NCBI GenBank assembly: GCA_037131735.1
Contig: JBAXQM010000006.1
Coordinates: 1 to 64,000, forward strand
Origin: CAIUPE01 sp037131735
GTDB lineage: Bacteria; Pseudomonadota; Alphaproteobacteria; Rhizobiales; Beijerinckiaceae
Direction: 5' to 3'
DNA length: 64,000 nt
Part shown: positions 17,385 to 26,104 of the stretch, piece by piece
Position numbering within the stretch: position 1 is the first letter of the stretch
How the letters are laid out: each line of letters begins with the position of its first letter
The notes under the pieces: model-generated
Databases searched by the model: none
Told to the model about the DNA's origin: nothing
Seen by the model: only the letters and a program-made list of their open reading frames with translations
Made by a program: the position numbers and the translations under genes

Positions 17385-18275
17385 TTAAAATCCGATCGAT
17401 TTGAGATAAGCGCGATTTTCACGGGCATCATCAACGGGTGATGTCGGGCCTGCAGGATCACAATCTTGTTCCACCGTGCACCAGCCTTCATAACCAGTTG
17501 AGAGCAGTAATTCGCGCACGGCTTTGAAATCGGTCATGCCTTTTCCCAGATTGCAGAAAATGCCTTGCGCGCAGGCATCATAGAAGCCTGTTCTATTGGC
17601 GACCGCATCCGCTTTCACGCGTGGATCAATGTCTTTGAAATGCACATATGCAAGCCGGTCGCGATGGCGACGCATGAAGGCAGCCGGATCGAAACCCGCA
17701 TAATGCGAATGGCCCGTATCAAGGCAGAGTTTCAAGAGGTGCGGATCAATCTCTGCAAGAAGACGCTCGGTCTCCGCTTCGAAATCGACAAAGCCCGCCG
17801 CGTGCGGATGGATTGAAACCGTCAATCCATACTTCTCAGCTCCCATGCGCGCGATGGTCCGGAAACGATCACAAAATCCCTTCCACTCATCCGCATCCAT
17901 TTGTTCGGCTTCATTCGGACGTCCGGCAGTTGGAGCGCGGCGCGGCGAAATGGAATCGATCAACACAAGATGTTTTGCTTTATGGGATACAAGCGCGCGG
18001 CAGGTGCGTGTAGCAGCGTCCACCACATCGTCCCATTGCGTCGCATCATGGAAGGGGCGGAATACGACACCGCCGATTAATGTGAGGCCACGTTGGGCAA
18101 GTGCATCACCCAATTCATGGGGATCTTCTGGCATGAAACCAATCGGGCCTAATTCAATGCCGGTATAGCCTGCCGCTTTGCATTCATCGAGAACGCGTTG
18201 CCATGAGGGGTTGCGTGGATCCTTGGCAAATTCAACACCCCATGAGCACGGCGCATTTCCGATTGTAATCGTCAT
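17385..18275 (-). CDS. iolE: IolE/MocC-like TIM-barrel protein (probable inosose dehydratase)
   Basis: A 296-residue protein of the xylose-isomerase-like TIM barrel superfamily. IolE removes water from scyllo-inosose (2-keto-myo-inositol) to give the trihydroxycyclohexane dione; MocC of rhizobia is a related protein of rhizopine catabolism. Metal-site segments are visible: SIHPHAAGFVDFE, KLCLDTGHSHYAG and YVHFKDI, and the C-terminal CTVEQDCDP. The N-terminus NAPCSWGVEF differs from Bacillus IolE, so MocC-like is a real alternative. It follows the Gfo/Idh/MocA gene by 15 bases in the same unit, divergent from iolD. The rest of the iol pathway nearby, with no other dehydratase, supports IolE. 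Confidence 0.75.
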   Translation of the reverse strand: MTITIGNAPCSWGVEFAKDPRNPSWQRVLDECKAAGYTGIELGPIGFMPEDPHELGDALAQRGLTLIGGVVFRPFHDATQWDDVVDAATRTCRALVSHKAKHLVLIDSISPRRAPTAGRPNEAEQMDADEWKGFCDRFRTIARMGAEKYGLTVSIHPHAAGFVDFEAETERLLAEIDPHLLKLCLDTGHSHYAGFDPAAFMRRHRDRLAYVHFKDIDPRVKADAVANRTGFYDACAQGIFCNLGKGMTDFKAVRELLLSTGYEGWCTVEQDCDPAGPTSPVDDARENRAYLKSIGF

Positions 18276-18290
18276 GATGTTTGTCCCGAT

Positions 18291-19412
18291 TTAAATTTCA
18301 GAAAGAGAGACCCAACGTCGCTCGGAATGAGACAAAAAGGCCGCTTCTACGGCCTCGCTGACTTTTAATCCGTCACGAAAGGTGGGCCAGAGTGATTGTT
18401 TTGCTTCAAGCGCCTTTAGAAAATCCCGCGCTTCAATGATGATCTGATCTTGATAGCCGGTGCCATGGCCGGGGCCGAGGCAAAAGGCTTTGTAATCGGG
18501 ATGTTCTGGGCCAGTGAGAATTTTTGTAAACCCCTGTCGGTCGTTGCGTTGGTCCATTCGATAGAGCCACACTGTATTTTGATCTTCGCCATCAAAACGG
18601 ATCGCGCCTTTGGTGCCGTAAATATCATAGGCATAGCCCATTTTGCGGCCGGTCGCGATGCGGCTGATATAAAGCGATCCCATCGCACCGCTTTCAAACC
18701 GGCACAACATATGAGCCTGATCATCATTCGTCACCGCGCGCGGGCCTGTGGGTGAGGGACGCGTGGTATGTACTGTTTCAATATCGGCGATGAGTGATTT
18801 GATTGGTCCTGCCAATGCGAAAGCCGCGTTCAAGATATGCGGCGATAAATCGCCCATATTGCCTTGTGCACGACCCTCAGTACGCCATGTTGCAGGTAAG
18901 TTTGGATCGGCCAGAAAATCTTCAGTATGCTCACCACGGAAATAAGTGATATCGCCAATTTCACCGGCCTTGATCATCTCACGCGCGAGCTGCGACGCGG
19001 GTGTACGAATATAATTGAAGCCCGTCATATTGACGACACCGGCTTCCTCGGCCTTTTGAGTCAATATGCGTGCTTCTTCGAGAGAAAGACCAAGCGGCTT
19101 TTCACAGAAAACCGGTTTACCCTTTTCAAAAGCGGCAAGGGCGATGTCTTTATGCGTATCTTGCGGGCTCGCAATGATGACCGCTTCTACTTTCGGGTCG
19201 TTTACGAGCTGACGCCAGTCGCCGGTTGAGCGGTTAAAGCCGAATTCTTGCGCGCGCCGCTTTGCGCCATCCTCAGTGGATGTGCAAATCATCTCTAACA
19301 CGGGCCTCAGACGCGTGTTAAATACGGCGCCGACAGAGGCATAGGCCACCGCATGCGCCTTGCCCATATAGCCGGCACCGATGATGCCGATCCCAATCTT
19401 TTGCGTTTCCAT
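18291..19412 (-). CDS. Gfo/Idh/MocA family dehydrogenase (MocA-like)
   Basis: A 373-residue NAD(P)-dependent dehydrogenase: Rossmann domain with GIIGAGYMGKAHA near the start, the CEKPLG lysine motif, and a C-terminal catalytic domain with GDLSPHILNAAF carrying the active-site histidine. Such enzymes oxidise hydroxyls of inositols and sugars. I start it at the ATG at 19412; a longer frame to 19454 lacks a ribosome site. It forms a unit with the IolE/MocC-like gene, the mocC-mocA pairing known from rhizopine loci. It is longer than IolG and differs in the catalytic block, so it may act on scyllo-inositol or a modified inositol. Confidence 0.82.
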   Translation of the reverse strand: METQKIGIGIIGAGYMGKAHAVAYASVGAVFNTRLRPVLEMICTSTEDGAKRRAQEFGFNRSTGDWRQLVNDPKVEAVIIASPQDTHKDIALAAFEKGKPVFCEKPLGLSLEEARILTQKAEEAGVVNMTGFNYIRTPASQLAREMIKAGEIGDITYFRGEHTEDFLADPNLPATWRTEGRAQGNMGDLSPHILNAAFALAGPIKSLIADIETVHTTRPSPTGPRAVTNDDQAHMLCRFESGAMGSLYISRIATGRKMGYAYDIYGTKGAIRFDGEDQNTVWLYRMDQRNDRQGFTKILTGPEHPDYKAFCLGPGHGTGYQDQIIIEARDFLKALEAKQSLWPTFRDGLKVSEAVEAAFLSHSERRWVSLSEI

Positions 19413-19425
19413 CGGAAATCTATCG

Positions 19426-19435
19426 CAATCGATTG
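19426..19435. promoter_or_regulatory. CAATCGATTG palindrome between divergent iol units
   Basis: A perfect ten-base palindrome lies between the starts of the MocA-like gene (19412) and iolD (19506). The AATCGATT core is common in LacI-family operators, and a LacI-type gene lies in the island. Ten bases can arise by chance, so this is only a candidate. Confidence 0.35.
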
Positions 19436-19505
19436 AAAACCTGTCAAACGACATTTAGAGTTACAAACAAATCAGGGATTTAATCGGGTTTTGGGGAGGA
19501 AGAAC

Positions 19506-21386
19506 GTGGCAGGAAAATCAGTCAGATTGACAATGGCGCAAGCCTTGGTGCGGCATCTTGCAGCGCAATATATTGAGACCCCCAAAGGCGAAGAGCGGCT
19601 CGTGGCAGGTGGCTTTGGCATTTTCGGCCATGGCAATGTGATCTGCCTGGGCGAAGCACTTTATGAACATCGCGATATTCTACCGCTTTGGCGCGGACAG
19701 AATGAGCAATCCATGGCGTTGGCTGCGATTGCTTATACCAAAGCCAAGTTGCGCAAGCGGGTAATGTTTGCGACCGCCTCAGCCGGACCGGGCACGACCA
19801 ATATGCTGACCTCCGCAGCGGTAGCGCATTCCAATCGTTTACCTCTCTTGCTTTTGTGTGGCGATACTTACGCGACGCGGTTGCCGGATCCCGTGCTGCA
19901 ACAGCTTGAACATTTCGGAAATCCGACAACCACCGTGAATGATGCGTTTAAATCAGTCACGCGCTATTGGGATCGTATAACGCATCCGGCGCAAATTATT
20001 CAGTCATTGCCCGTTGCGATTTCAACCATGCTTGATCCCGCCGATTGCGGCCCCGCTTTCTTTGGTTTGCCGCAAGATGTGCAAGGCTGGGCTTATGATT
20101 ATCCGGTTGAGTTTTTTGAGCGGCGTGTTCATCGCATCAGACGCCAGTCAGCCGATAAAAGAGAAATTGCCGATGCCGTTGCTCTTCTGAAAACAGCTAA
20201 GCGGCCGATCATCATCGCTGGCGGCGGTGTGCAATATTCTGAAGCGACAGAAGATTTGAAGCGCTTTGCTGAAGCGCATGGTATTCCCGTCGTCGAGACG
20301 ATTGCAGGGCGCGCGAATATGCTCGCTTCGCATCCGTTGAATTGCGGCGCGCTTGGTGTAACGGGCTCAAACTCCGCCAACGCTTTGGCCGAGAAGGCTG
20401 ATGTCATCTTGGCAATCGGAACACGCCTGCAGGATTTCACCACAGGCTCATGGACAGCATTTGATCGTGATGCTCGGATCATCGCCGTTAATGTTGGCCG
20501 TTATGATGCCGGCAAACATCGCGCACTCTCTGTGGTGGGCGATGCCAAGCTTGCTTTACATGATTTAGAAGCGGCACTTGCGTCCTATCACGTGCCCAAA
20601 GAGTGGGGCGACTTCGCTGCAAAAGAACGTGCGGCATGGCATTCCTATGTTGCCGATAATGTGAGCCCACAAACACGTGAAGGCGGCAATCGGCCGATGG
20701 CCTATGCGCAGGTCATCGGTGCGATTAACGAGATTTGTGATCCGCGCGATCGCATTCTTACAGCAGCGGGTGGTTTACCCTCTGAGCTTGCGGCGAATTG
20801 GTTAACCAAAGGCATCGGCACTGTTGATGTTGAATATGGCTTCTCCTGTATGGGTTATGAAGTAGCCGGCGGGTGGGGCGCACGCATGGCACAGCTTGAA
20901 GATGAGCCTGAAAAGGAAACCGTGGTCTTTGTTGGCGATGGCTCCTACCTTATCCAGAACTCGGATATCTATTCATCCGTGCTGACGGGCAAGAAGATGA
21001 TCGTCATCATCTGTGACAATGGTGGTTTTGCGGTGATCAATAAATTGCAGAACAATACCGGCAATGTGTCTTTCGGTACATTGATCAAAGATAGTCGGTT
21101 GGCCGTTGCCCCCTTCTCGGTCGATTTCGAAGCGCATGCGAAATCCATGGGTGCCTTGGCTGAAACCGTAACGTCAGTGCAGGGATTGAAAGATGCCTTT
21201 GTGCGCGCGCGGAAAGCGGATCGCACTTATGTGATCTCCCTGAAAACTGATCCGCATGAAGGTTGGACAGCCGAAGGTCACACCTGGTGGGAAGTCGGAT
21301 CGCCGGAAGTATCTCAAAGCGAAAAAATCCGCGCGGCTCATGAAGAGATCGAAAAGGGTCGCGCCAAACAGCGTCCAGGAATCTAA
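19506..21386 (+). CDS. iolD: 3D-(3,5/4)-trihydroxycyclohexane-1,2-dione hydrolase
   Basis: A 626-residue thiamine-diphosphate enzyme that opens the inositol ring, producing 5-deoxy-D-glucuronate. The ThDP-enzyme plan is clear: N-terminal domain with WRGQNEQSMA holding the cofactor-activating glutamate, central Rossmann-like domain (about 190-350), and a C-terminal domain with the ThDP motif GDGSY at 477-481 followed about 28 residues on by the asparagine pair region CDNGG. I start it at the GTG at 19506, five bases after GGGGAGGA; the TTG further up lies inside that site. iolC follows after two bases. Acetolactate synthase is excluded by the length and the IolD-specific N-terminus. Confidence 0.95.
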   Translation: MAGKSVRLTMAQALVRHLAAQYIETPKGEERLVAGGFGIFGHGNVICLGEALYEHRDILPLWRGQNEQSMALAAIAYTKAKLRKRVMFATASAGPGTTNMLTSAAVAHSNRLPLLLLCGDTYATRLPDPVLQQLEHFGNPTTTVNDAFKSVTRYWDRITHPAQIIQSLPVAISTMLDPADCGPAFFGLPQDVQGWAYDYPVEFFERRVHRIRRQSADKREIADAVALLKTAKRPIIIAGGGVQYSEATEDLKRFAEAHGIPVVETIAGRANMLASHPLNCGALGVTGSNSANALAEKADVILAIGTRLQDFTTGSWTAFDRDARIIAVNVGRYDAGKHRALSVVGDAKLALHDLEAALASYHVPKEWGDFAAKERAAWHSYVADNVSPQTREGGNRPMAYAQVIGAINEICDPRDRILTAAGGLPSELAANWLTKGIGTVDVEYGFSCMGYEVAGGWGARMAQLEDEPEKETVVFVGDGSYLIQNSDIYSSVLTGKKMIVIICDNGGFAVINKLQNNTGNVSFGTLIKDSRLAVAPFSVDFEAHAKSMGALAETVTSVQGLKDAFVRARKADRTYVISLKTDPHEGWTAEGHTWWEVGSPEVSQSEKIRAAHEEIEKGRAKQRPGI

Positions 21387-21388
21387 GT

Positions 21389-22357
21389 GTGAATCTCGAG
21401 CGGATCAAAAGCGGTTCCTTTCTCGTCATCGGTCGCGCGGGCATGGATCTCTACGCCGATCCGCCGGGAACGTCCATTGAAGCAGCGCGTGCCTTCTTTC
21501 CTGCGCTTGGTGGTTCGGCCGCAAATATCGCCAGTGCGATCACACGATTGGGTCGGAAGGCCGCGCTCGTCACAACTGTGTCTGACGATGCGGTGGGACG
21601 TTATGTTATTGGTCAATTAAAACACTATGGTGTGGTGACCAACCATATTCGGTCCGTGAACGGCGAAGAGCGTACCTCATTAGCGGTTGTTGAGACACGC
21701 GCTGACAATTGCCAATCTGTATTATATCGAAACAATGCAGCGGATTTTGAACTTTCGTCTCTCGATGTCGGAGCGATTGACTATAAAAATGCGGCAGCCC
21801 TTATTGTAACGGGGACGTCTTTCGCCATTGAACCGTCACGCAGTGCAAGTTTTGAAGCACTGAACCTTGCGCGTGCTGCCGAATGTCCCGTGATCATAGA
21901 TGTCGATTATCGCCCATATTCCTGGGCGAGCCGCGAAGAGGCATCAATGATTTGCGGAAAGGCAGTCGAGCAAGCCGATATTCTTATCGGTAATGATGAG
22001 GAATTCGCCGTACTTGCTAGGGAAGCAGACGGCCTCTCTTATGCGCGTTCATGCGCAGAGAAGAGGGGATCAATCATTGTCTATAAACGCGGCGAGAAAG
22101 GCCTGATTGCCTTTGCTGAAGGCGAAGCCATCGAGATGGGGATTTATCCTGTAACAGCTCTTAAACCAACGGGGGCGGGTGACGCCTTCATGGGCGGTTT
22201 TGTAACCGGTTTGGCTGAAGGTTTATCAATTCGACAAAGTCTTCAATGCGGCGCGGCATCAGCAGCCCTTGTTGTCACGCGGGTCGGGTGTTCGCCAGCT
22301 AATCCGACGCCAAATGAGTTACAGTCCTTCATGGCCACGCATCATATCAATAAATAA
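21389..22357 (+). CDS. iolC: 5-dehydro-2-deoxygluconokinase
   Basis: A 322-residue PfkB-family kinase that phosphorylates 2-deoxy-5-keto-D-gluconate. The N-terminal GGSAANIASAITRLG motif and the C-terminal PTGAGDAFMGGF signature with the catalytic base D265 are intact. It starts at a GTG two bases after the iolD stop, so it depends on coupling. In some rhizobia IolC is fused to a C-terminal DUF2090 domain; here the short kinase stands alone and a separate aldolase gene follows iolB. The PfkB family includes many sugar kinases; the exact place between iolD and iolB fixes the assignment. Confidence 0.92.
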   Translation: MNLERIKSGSFLVIGRAGMDLYADPPGTSIEAARAFFPALGGSAANIASAITRLGRKAALVTTVSDDAVGRYVIGQLKHYGVVTNHIRSVNGEERTSLAVVETRADNCQSVLYRNNAADFELSSLDVGAIDYKNAAALIVTGTSFAIEPSRSASFEALNLARAAECPVIIDVDYRPYSWASREEASMICGKAVEQADILIGNDEEFAVLAREADGLSYARSCAEKRGSIIVYKRGEKGLIAFAEGEAIEMGIYPVTALKPTGAGDAFMGGFVTGLAEGLSIRQSLQCGAASAALVVTRVGCSPANPTPNELQSFMATHHINK

Positions 22358-22377
22358 GAGTGTAACAGGAGATCGGC

Positions 22378-23220
22378 ATGCATATTCCGCCATATGACAA
22401 TCACAACAAGGCTGTGATTGATGTCGATGATGCGCGCGTGCCGCTCAATTATTTCAACATCGTCAAATTGAAGCGTGGCGAACATTTTTCATATTCTATT
22501 CCGCATTATGAGACGTCTATTGTTCCCGCCACTGGAACGGTCGATGTCGAAATTGAAGGCGTATCCTTTGAAAAACTCGGCAATCGTGTTGGCGATGTTT
22601 GGGGCGGTGAGCCGGAAGGCATTTATGTGCCTACAGGGGCAAAAACGGGGCTGACCTGCGTCTCGGAGACAGCAGAAATATTTATCGCCGGCGCGCGCTT
22701 CGACAAAGTGCTTGAACCCTTTGATGTGCGCGTGGCTGATCTTGATCATGTCCAATATGGATCGGATGACACGAAGACACATCGCAAGATCAAGCATATT
22801 CTTGGCACAAAATATCGCGATCGCGTCGGGCGCCTTTTGATCTCTGAACTGTTCACAGTCGGGCAGGGCGGATGGTCGGGTTTTCCGCCACATAAGCATG
22901 ATACGGATCGGTTGCCCCTCGAAACACGCCACGATGAAACCTATAATTTCCGTTTCAAACCCGATCATGGTTTTGGCATGCAGCTTGTGCAGCGTGAAGA
23001 TGGACAGGTGGGTGATGCCTATCACATTGTGAATGGCTCAACGATCATTCTCGATAAAGGTTATCATCCCTGCGTCGCGGCACCCGGCTATGAGATGTAT
23101 TATTTCACCATTCTGGGAGGCTTGAGCCAAAGGCCGCTCGTACAATTTTTCCAACCCACTCATGCCTATCAGATCGAAACGATTCCGGGCATCAAGGACA
23201 TGATTGCAAAATTCAAATGA
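22378..23220 (+). CDS. iolB: 5-deoxy-glucuronate isomerase
   Basis: A 280-residue bicupin that turns 5-deoxy-D-glucuronate into 2-deoxy-5-keto-D-gluconate, the substrate of IolC. The family block FPPHKHDTD, then the acidic E and H residues in RHDETYNFRF and the second cupin HPCVAAPGYEMYYFTILGG are present, giving a metal site of three histidines and a glutamate. A strong AGGAGA site precedes the ATG. The stop overlaps the aldolase gene by four bases (ATGA). Length is normal for the family. Confidence 0.94.
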   Translation: MHIPPYDNHNKAVIDVDDARVPLNYFNIVKLKRGEHFSYSIPHYETSIVPATGTVDVEIEGVSFEKLGNRVGDVWGGEPEGIYVPTGAKTGLTCVSETAEIFIAGARFDKVLEPFDVRVADLDHVQYGSDDTKTHRKIKHILGTKYRDRVGRLLISELFTVGQGGWSGFPPHKHDTDRLPLETRHDETYNFRFKPDHGFGMQLVQREDGQVGDAYHIVNGSTIILDKGYHPCVAAPGYEMYYFTILGGLSQRPLVQFFQPTHAYQIETIPGIKDMIAKFK

Positions 23221-24044
23221 CGGCAGCGACGCTTAAGGATGTGCTTCAGCCCGCAATAGCGGGGCATTATGCCGTTGCCGGACTTGTCGTGCTCGGTTGG
23301 GAAGATGCAAGGGCCTATGTCTCGGCAGCGGAAGACTTACAATTACCGCTTATCCTACAAGCGGGGCCAGGCTGTCGCAAACATACTCCCGTATCCGTTC
23401 TTGGTCGTATGTTTCGCCATCTTGCTGACCACGCAAAAGTGCCTGTCGTTTGCCATATTGATCACGCGCTTCACTATGACGAATGTGCCGAGGCCGTTGA
23501 TCATGGATTCACATCTCTGATGATTGATGGATCGGCTTTGCCACTCAATGACAATATTGCGCTCACTCAAAGAGTGGTGGCGCTTTCACGTCGTCATGGC
23601 CTCTCTGTTGAGGGTGAAGTGGGTGCCGTGGGTTATGAGGGGCGTGGAGGCTCAACGATGACATCGCCTGAGGAAGCGCAGCTTTTCGAACGAGAAACGG
23701 GTATTGATGCGCTCGCAATTTCGGTCGGTAACGTCCACCTCCAGACAACGCATGCCGCGGTAATCGATCGGGATCTGCTTCAACGTATCGAAGTCGTTAC
23801 GACGGTCCCTCTCGTGCTTCATGGCGGTAGCGGAATTCTTCCGGATGAACGGCGCCGTTTGTCACAAGAAACGCGGGTCAAGAAATTCAATATAGGGACG
23901 GAACTCAGGCAGGAATTCGGGCGGTCTTTGCGTGCCCAGCTTGATGCAAATCCGGCTGAATTTGACCGGCTTAAGATTCTTTCGGGCACAATCGAGCCGA
24001 TGCGCACGCTTGCCGCAAAAATCATTCGCGATCTGGGTCCCTGA
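23217..24044 (+). CDS. iolJ: Class II aldolase, IolJ type
   Basis: A 275-residue class II (zinc) fructose-bisphosphate-aldolase-family protein. Zinc and active-site segments are visible: CHIDHALHYDECAEAVDHGF, SVEGEVGAVGYEGRGG, VGNVH and LHGGSGI, with the phosphate-binding KFNIGTELR at the end. In the iol pathway IolJ cleaves 6-phospho-5-dehydro-2-deoxygluconate to dihydroxyacetone phosphate and malonate semialdehyde. The four-base overlap with iolB makes this role likely rather than glycolytic Fba or tagatose aldolase. The next enzyme, malonate semialdehyde dehydrogenase (IolA), is not in the window. Confidence 0.85.
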   Translation: MTAATLKDVLQPAIAGHYAVAGLVVLGWEDARAYVSAAEDLQLPLILQAGPGCRKHTPVSVLGRMFRHLADHAKVPVVCHIDHALHYDECAEAVDHGFTSLMIDGSALPLNDNIALTQRVVALSRRHGLSVEGEVGAVGYEGRGGSTMTSPEEAQLFERETGIDALAISVGNVHLQTTHAAVIDRDLLQRIEVVTTVPLVLHGGSGILPDERRRLSQETRVKKFNIGTELRQEFGRSLRAQLDANPAEFDRLKILSGTIEPMRTLAAKIIRDLGP

Positions 24045-24091
24045 TATGATAGATTGCGAACAATAAACAACCACCCTTCGGGAGGCCCCAC

Positions 24092-25279
24092 ATGAACAGA
24101 CATGTCCCCGCACCGCGCACGCGCTGGTTTGATGAGACGTCGATTTCGCTGCAGGATTTTATTGCCGATGTAAAAAAGGCAGAGGCGCAGACGAGCTGCC
24201 CCTTAGCCGATGGCGTCGAAAAAAGCGTCCCCATTTATAATGCCTCAAAGATTCATGCTCTGCTTGATGATCAGAGCTCAATCGACCGCTATATGAATGA
24301 GTGGACGGATGTATTGCTTGATGGCCCGGGCGTTGTCGTGTTTCGTGGCGCCTTTTCCGATACCAGCATTGTTGACCGCACGACCGATGTTTTGAACGGT
24401 TTGATTGCTGAAGAAAAGCGCGTGATGGGTGAGCGCGGTGACCATTTCGGCAAAGTGGGTCAAAATGCGCGTCTCTGGAATGCGCATGAGAAGCTCTGCG
24501 TCGCTAACCCCGAGGCGTTTATTCACTATAACGCGATTGATGTGGTTGATTTGATTAGCCGCGCGTGGCTCGGTCCACTTTACCAAATCACCACGCAAGT
24601 AAATGTCGTCTATCCGGGTGGTAAAGCGCAAACCGCGCATCGCGATTATCATATGGGCTTTCAAACAGCCGAGCAGCTTTATCAATATCCAGCGCATGCC
24701 CATCGGCTTTCGGCAGAACTCACACTTCAAGGTGCCATCGCTCATTGCGACATGCCGATTGAAAGCGGGCCGACACAGCTCTTGCCGTTCTCCCAACGCT
24801 ATTTGCCGGGCTATCTCGCGATTCTTCGCCCCGAATTCCGCGACTATTTCCTTGAGCATCACATCCAACTACCCTTGAAAAAGGGCGATGCGCTCTTTTT
24901 CAACCCCGCACTCTTTCATGCCGCCGGCAACAACGTGTCGAGAGATATCGTGCGCTTTGCCAATCTGATGCAAATCGGTTCGGGTTATGGCCGCTCAATC
25001 GAAGTGGTTGATCGCGTGCGGATGAGTGTAGGCCTTTATCCAACGCTCCATAGCATGGTCAAAGCAGGTAAGCTTTCGCCACGTCAAATCGATCTCGTGA
25101 TTGCCGCGACTGCGGAAGGTTATCCGTTCCCGGCCAATCTTGATATTGATTCACCACTGTCGGGTATGGCGCCGCCAAGCCAACAAGATCTTTTGAAATT
25201 AGCGCTTCATGAGAATTGGACGAGTGAGAAAGTGAAGAGCGAGTTTGACGCTTATGTTAAGCGTCGTCTCACGCACTAA
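24092..25279 (+). CDS. Phytanoyl-CoA dioxygenase (PhyH) family Fe(II)/2-oxoglutarate enzyme
   Basis: A 395-residue non-haem iron oxygenase. The facial triad is visible as H183-R-D185 (TAHRDYH) and H276 (LFHAAGNN), with R284 or R288 as the likely 2-oxoglutarate-binding arginine. PhyH proteins hydroxylate or demethylate small molecules in the cytoplasm. It has a GGAGG site and stands 47 bases after the aldolase, on the same strand, so it probably belongs to the iol unit. Known iol pathways need no such enzyme, so it may act on a modified inositol, for example an O-methyl or carboxylated form; that is inference. An AT-rich gap separates it from the converging ABC transporter genes. Confidence 0.82.
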   Translation: MNRHVPAPRTRWFDETSISLQDFIADVKKAEAQTSCPLADGVEKSVPIYNASKIHALLDDQSSIDRYMNEWTDVLLDGPGVVVFRGAFSDTSIVDRTTDVLNGLIAEEKRVMGERGDHFGKVGQNARLWNAHEKLCVANPEAFIHYNAIDVVDLISRAWLGPLYQITTQVNVVYPGGKAQTAHRDYHMGFQTAEQLYQYPAHAHRLSAELTLQGAIAHCDMPIESGPTQLLPFSQRYLPGYLAILRPEFRDYFLEHHIQLPLKKGDALFFNPALFHAAGNNVSRDIVRFANLMQIGSGYGRSIEVVDRVRMSVGLYPTLHSMVKAGKLSPRQIDLVIAATAEGYPFPANLDIDSPLSGMAPPSQQDLLKLALHENWTSEKVKSEFDAYVKRRLTH

Positions 25280-25318
25280 TTCTTATAATCGTATAATTAT
25301 AAAAAAGGAGACCGCGCC

Positions 25319-26101
25319 TTAATGAGTGGCGCGGCCATCCGTTCCTGTCTTCGCGCCCGTGATGTAAGCGACGATGTCTTCGCTGTTTGTCTCTGATTTT
25401 TTCAGATTAGCAACGATACGACCACGACGGAACACTACTATGCGATCCGCTAGTTCAAACACCTGACGCATATTGTGCGAGATCAGAACAAGCGGCTCGC
25501 CATTCGCTTTGAGTTGTCGAATGATGTTTTCAACTTGCGCAGTTTCTTGCACGCCAAGCGCTGCGGTCGGTTCATCCATGATGATGAGTTTAGACGCAAA
25601 AGTCGCGGTCCGCGCAATCGCCACGCATTGCCGTTGGCCGCCTGACATATTGCGGATTGTGTTAGCAAGGTTTGGAATTTTTACAGCGGTGCGCTTCAAC
25701 GCATCTTCTGTTGCGGTGCGCATGCCTTTGAAATCGAGAATAGAAAAGGGCCCCAATTTTACGAGAATCTTCTCGCGGCCCAAAAAGAGATTAGAGGGCA
25801 CATCAAGATCATCAGCCAAAGCGAGATTTTGAAACACGGTTTCAATGCCAGCTTCGCGTGCTTCGAGCGGACCTTTGAAATGGACTTCTTGACCATCAAA
25901 CAGAACGCGGCCGCGCGTGCGTTGTTCAACACCCGTAATCTGACGCACAAAGGTTGATTTGCCGGCGCCATTATCGCCCATGATGGCGACATGTTCCCCG
26001 CGTCTTAATTCGAAATTGGCATCTTCAAGCGCGTGCACACCGCCATAATGTTTCGTCAGACCTTCGGTCTTGAGAATGATGTCGGAGCTATTTGATGACA
26101 T
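25319..26101 (-). CDS. Sugar ABC transporter ATP-binding protein (ribose/inositol type)
   Basis: A 260-residue ABC ATPase with one nucleotide-binding domain: Walker A GDNGAGKST, signature MSGGQRQCVAIAR, Walker B IIMDEPTAAL and the switch histidine in LISHN. It resembles half of the double-length RbsA; the short form is usual in rhizobial sugar importers of the CUT2 class. It is the last gene of the importer unit, three bases after the permease gene. Together with the permease and binding protein it should import the cyclitol that the island degrades. Confidence 0.9.
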   Translation of the reverse strand: MSSNSSDIILKTEGLTKHYGGVHALEDANFELRRGEHVAIMGDNGAGKSTFVRQITGVEQRTRGRVLFDGQEVHFKGPLEAREAGIETVFQNLALADDLDVPSNLFLGREKILVKLGPFSILDFKGMRTATEDALKRTAVKIPNLANTIRNMSGGQRQCVAIARTATFASKLIIMDEPTAALGVQETAQVENIIRQLKANGEPLVLISHNMRQVFELADRIVVFRRGRIVANLKKSETNSEDIVAYITGAKTGTDGRATH

Positions 26102-26104
26102 GGG

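Noticed and set aside
25280..25306. AT-rich hairpin TTATAAT-ATTATAA between converging genes
   Set aside because: The stem is only A and T and is followed by A residues on the plus strand, so it is unlikely to terminate transcription.
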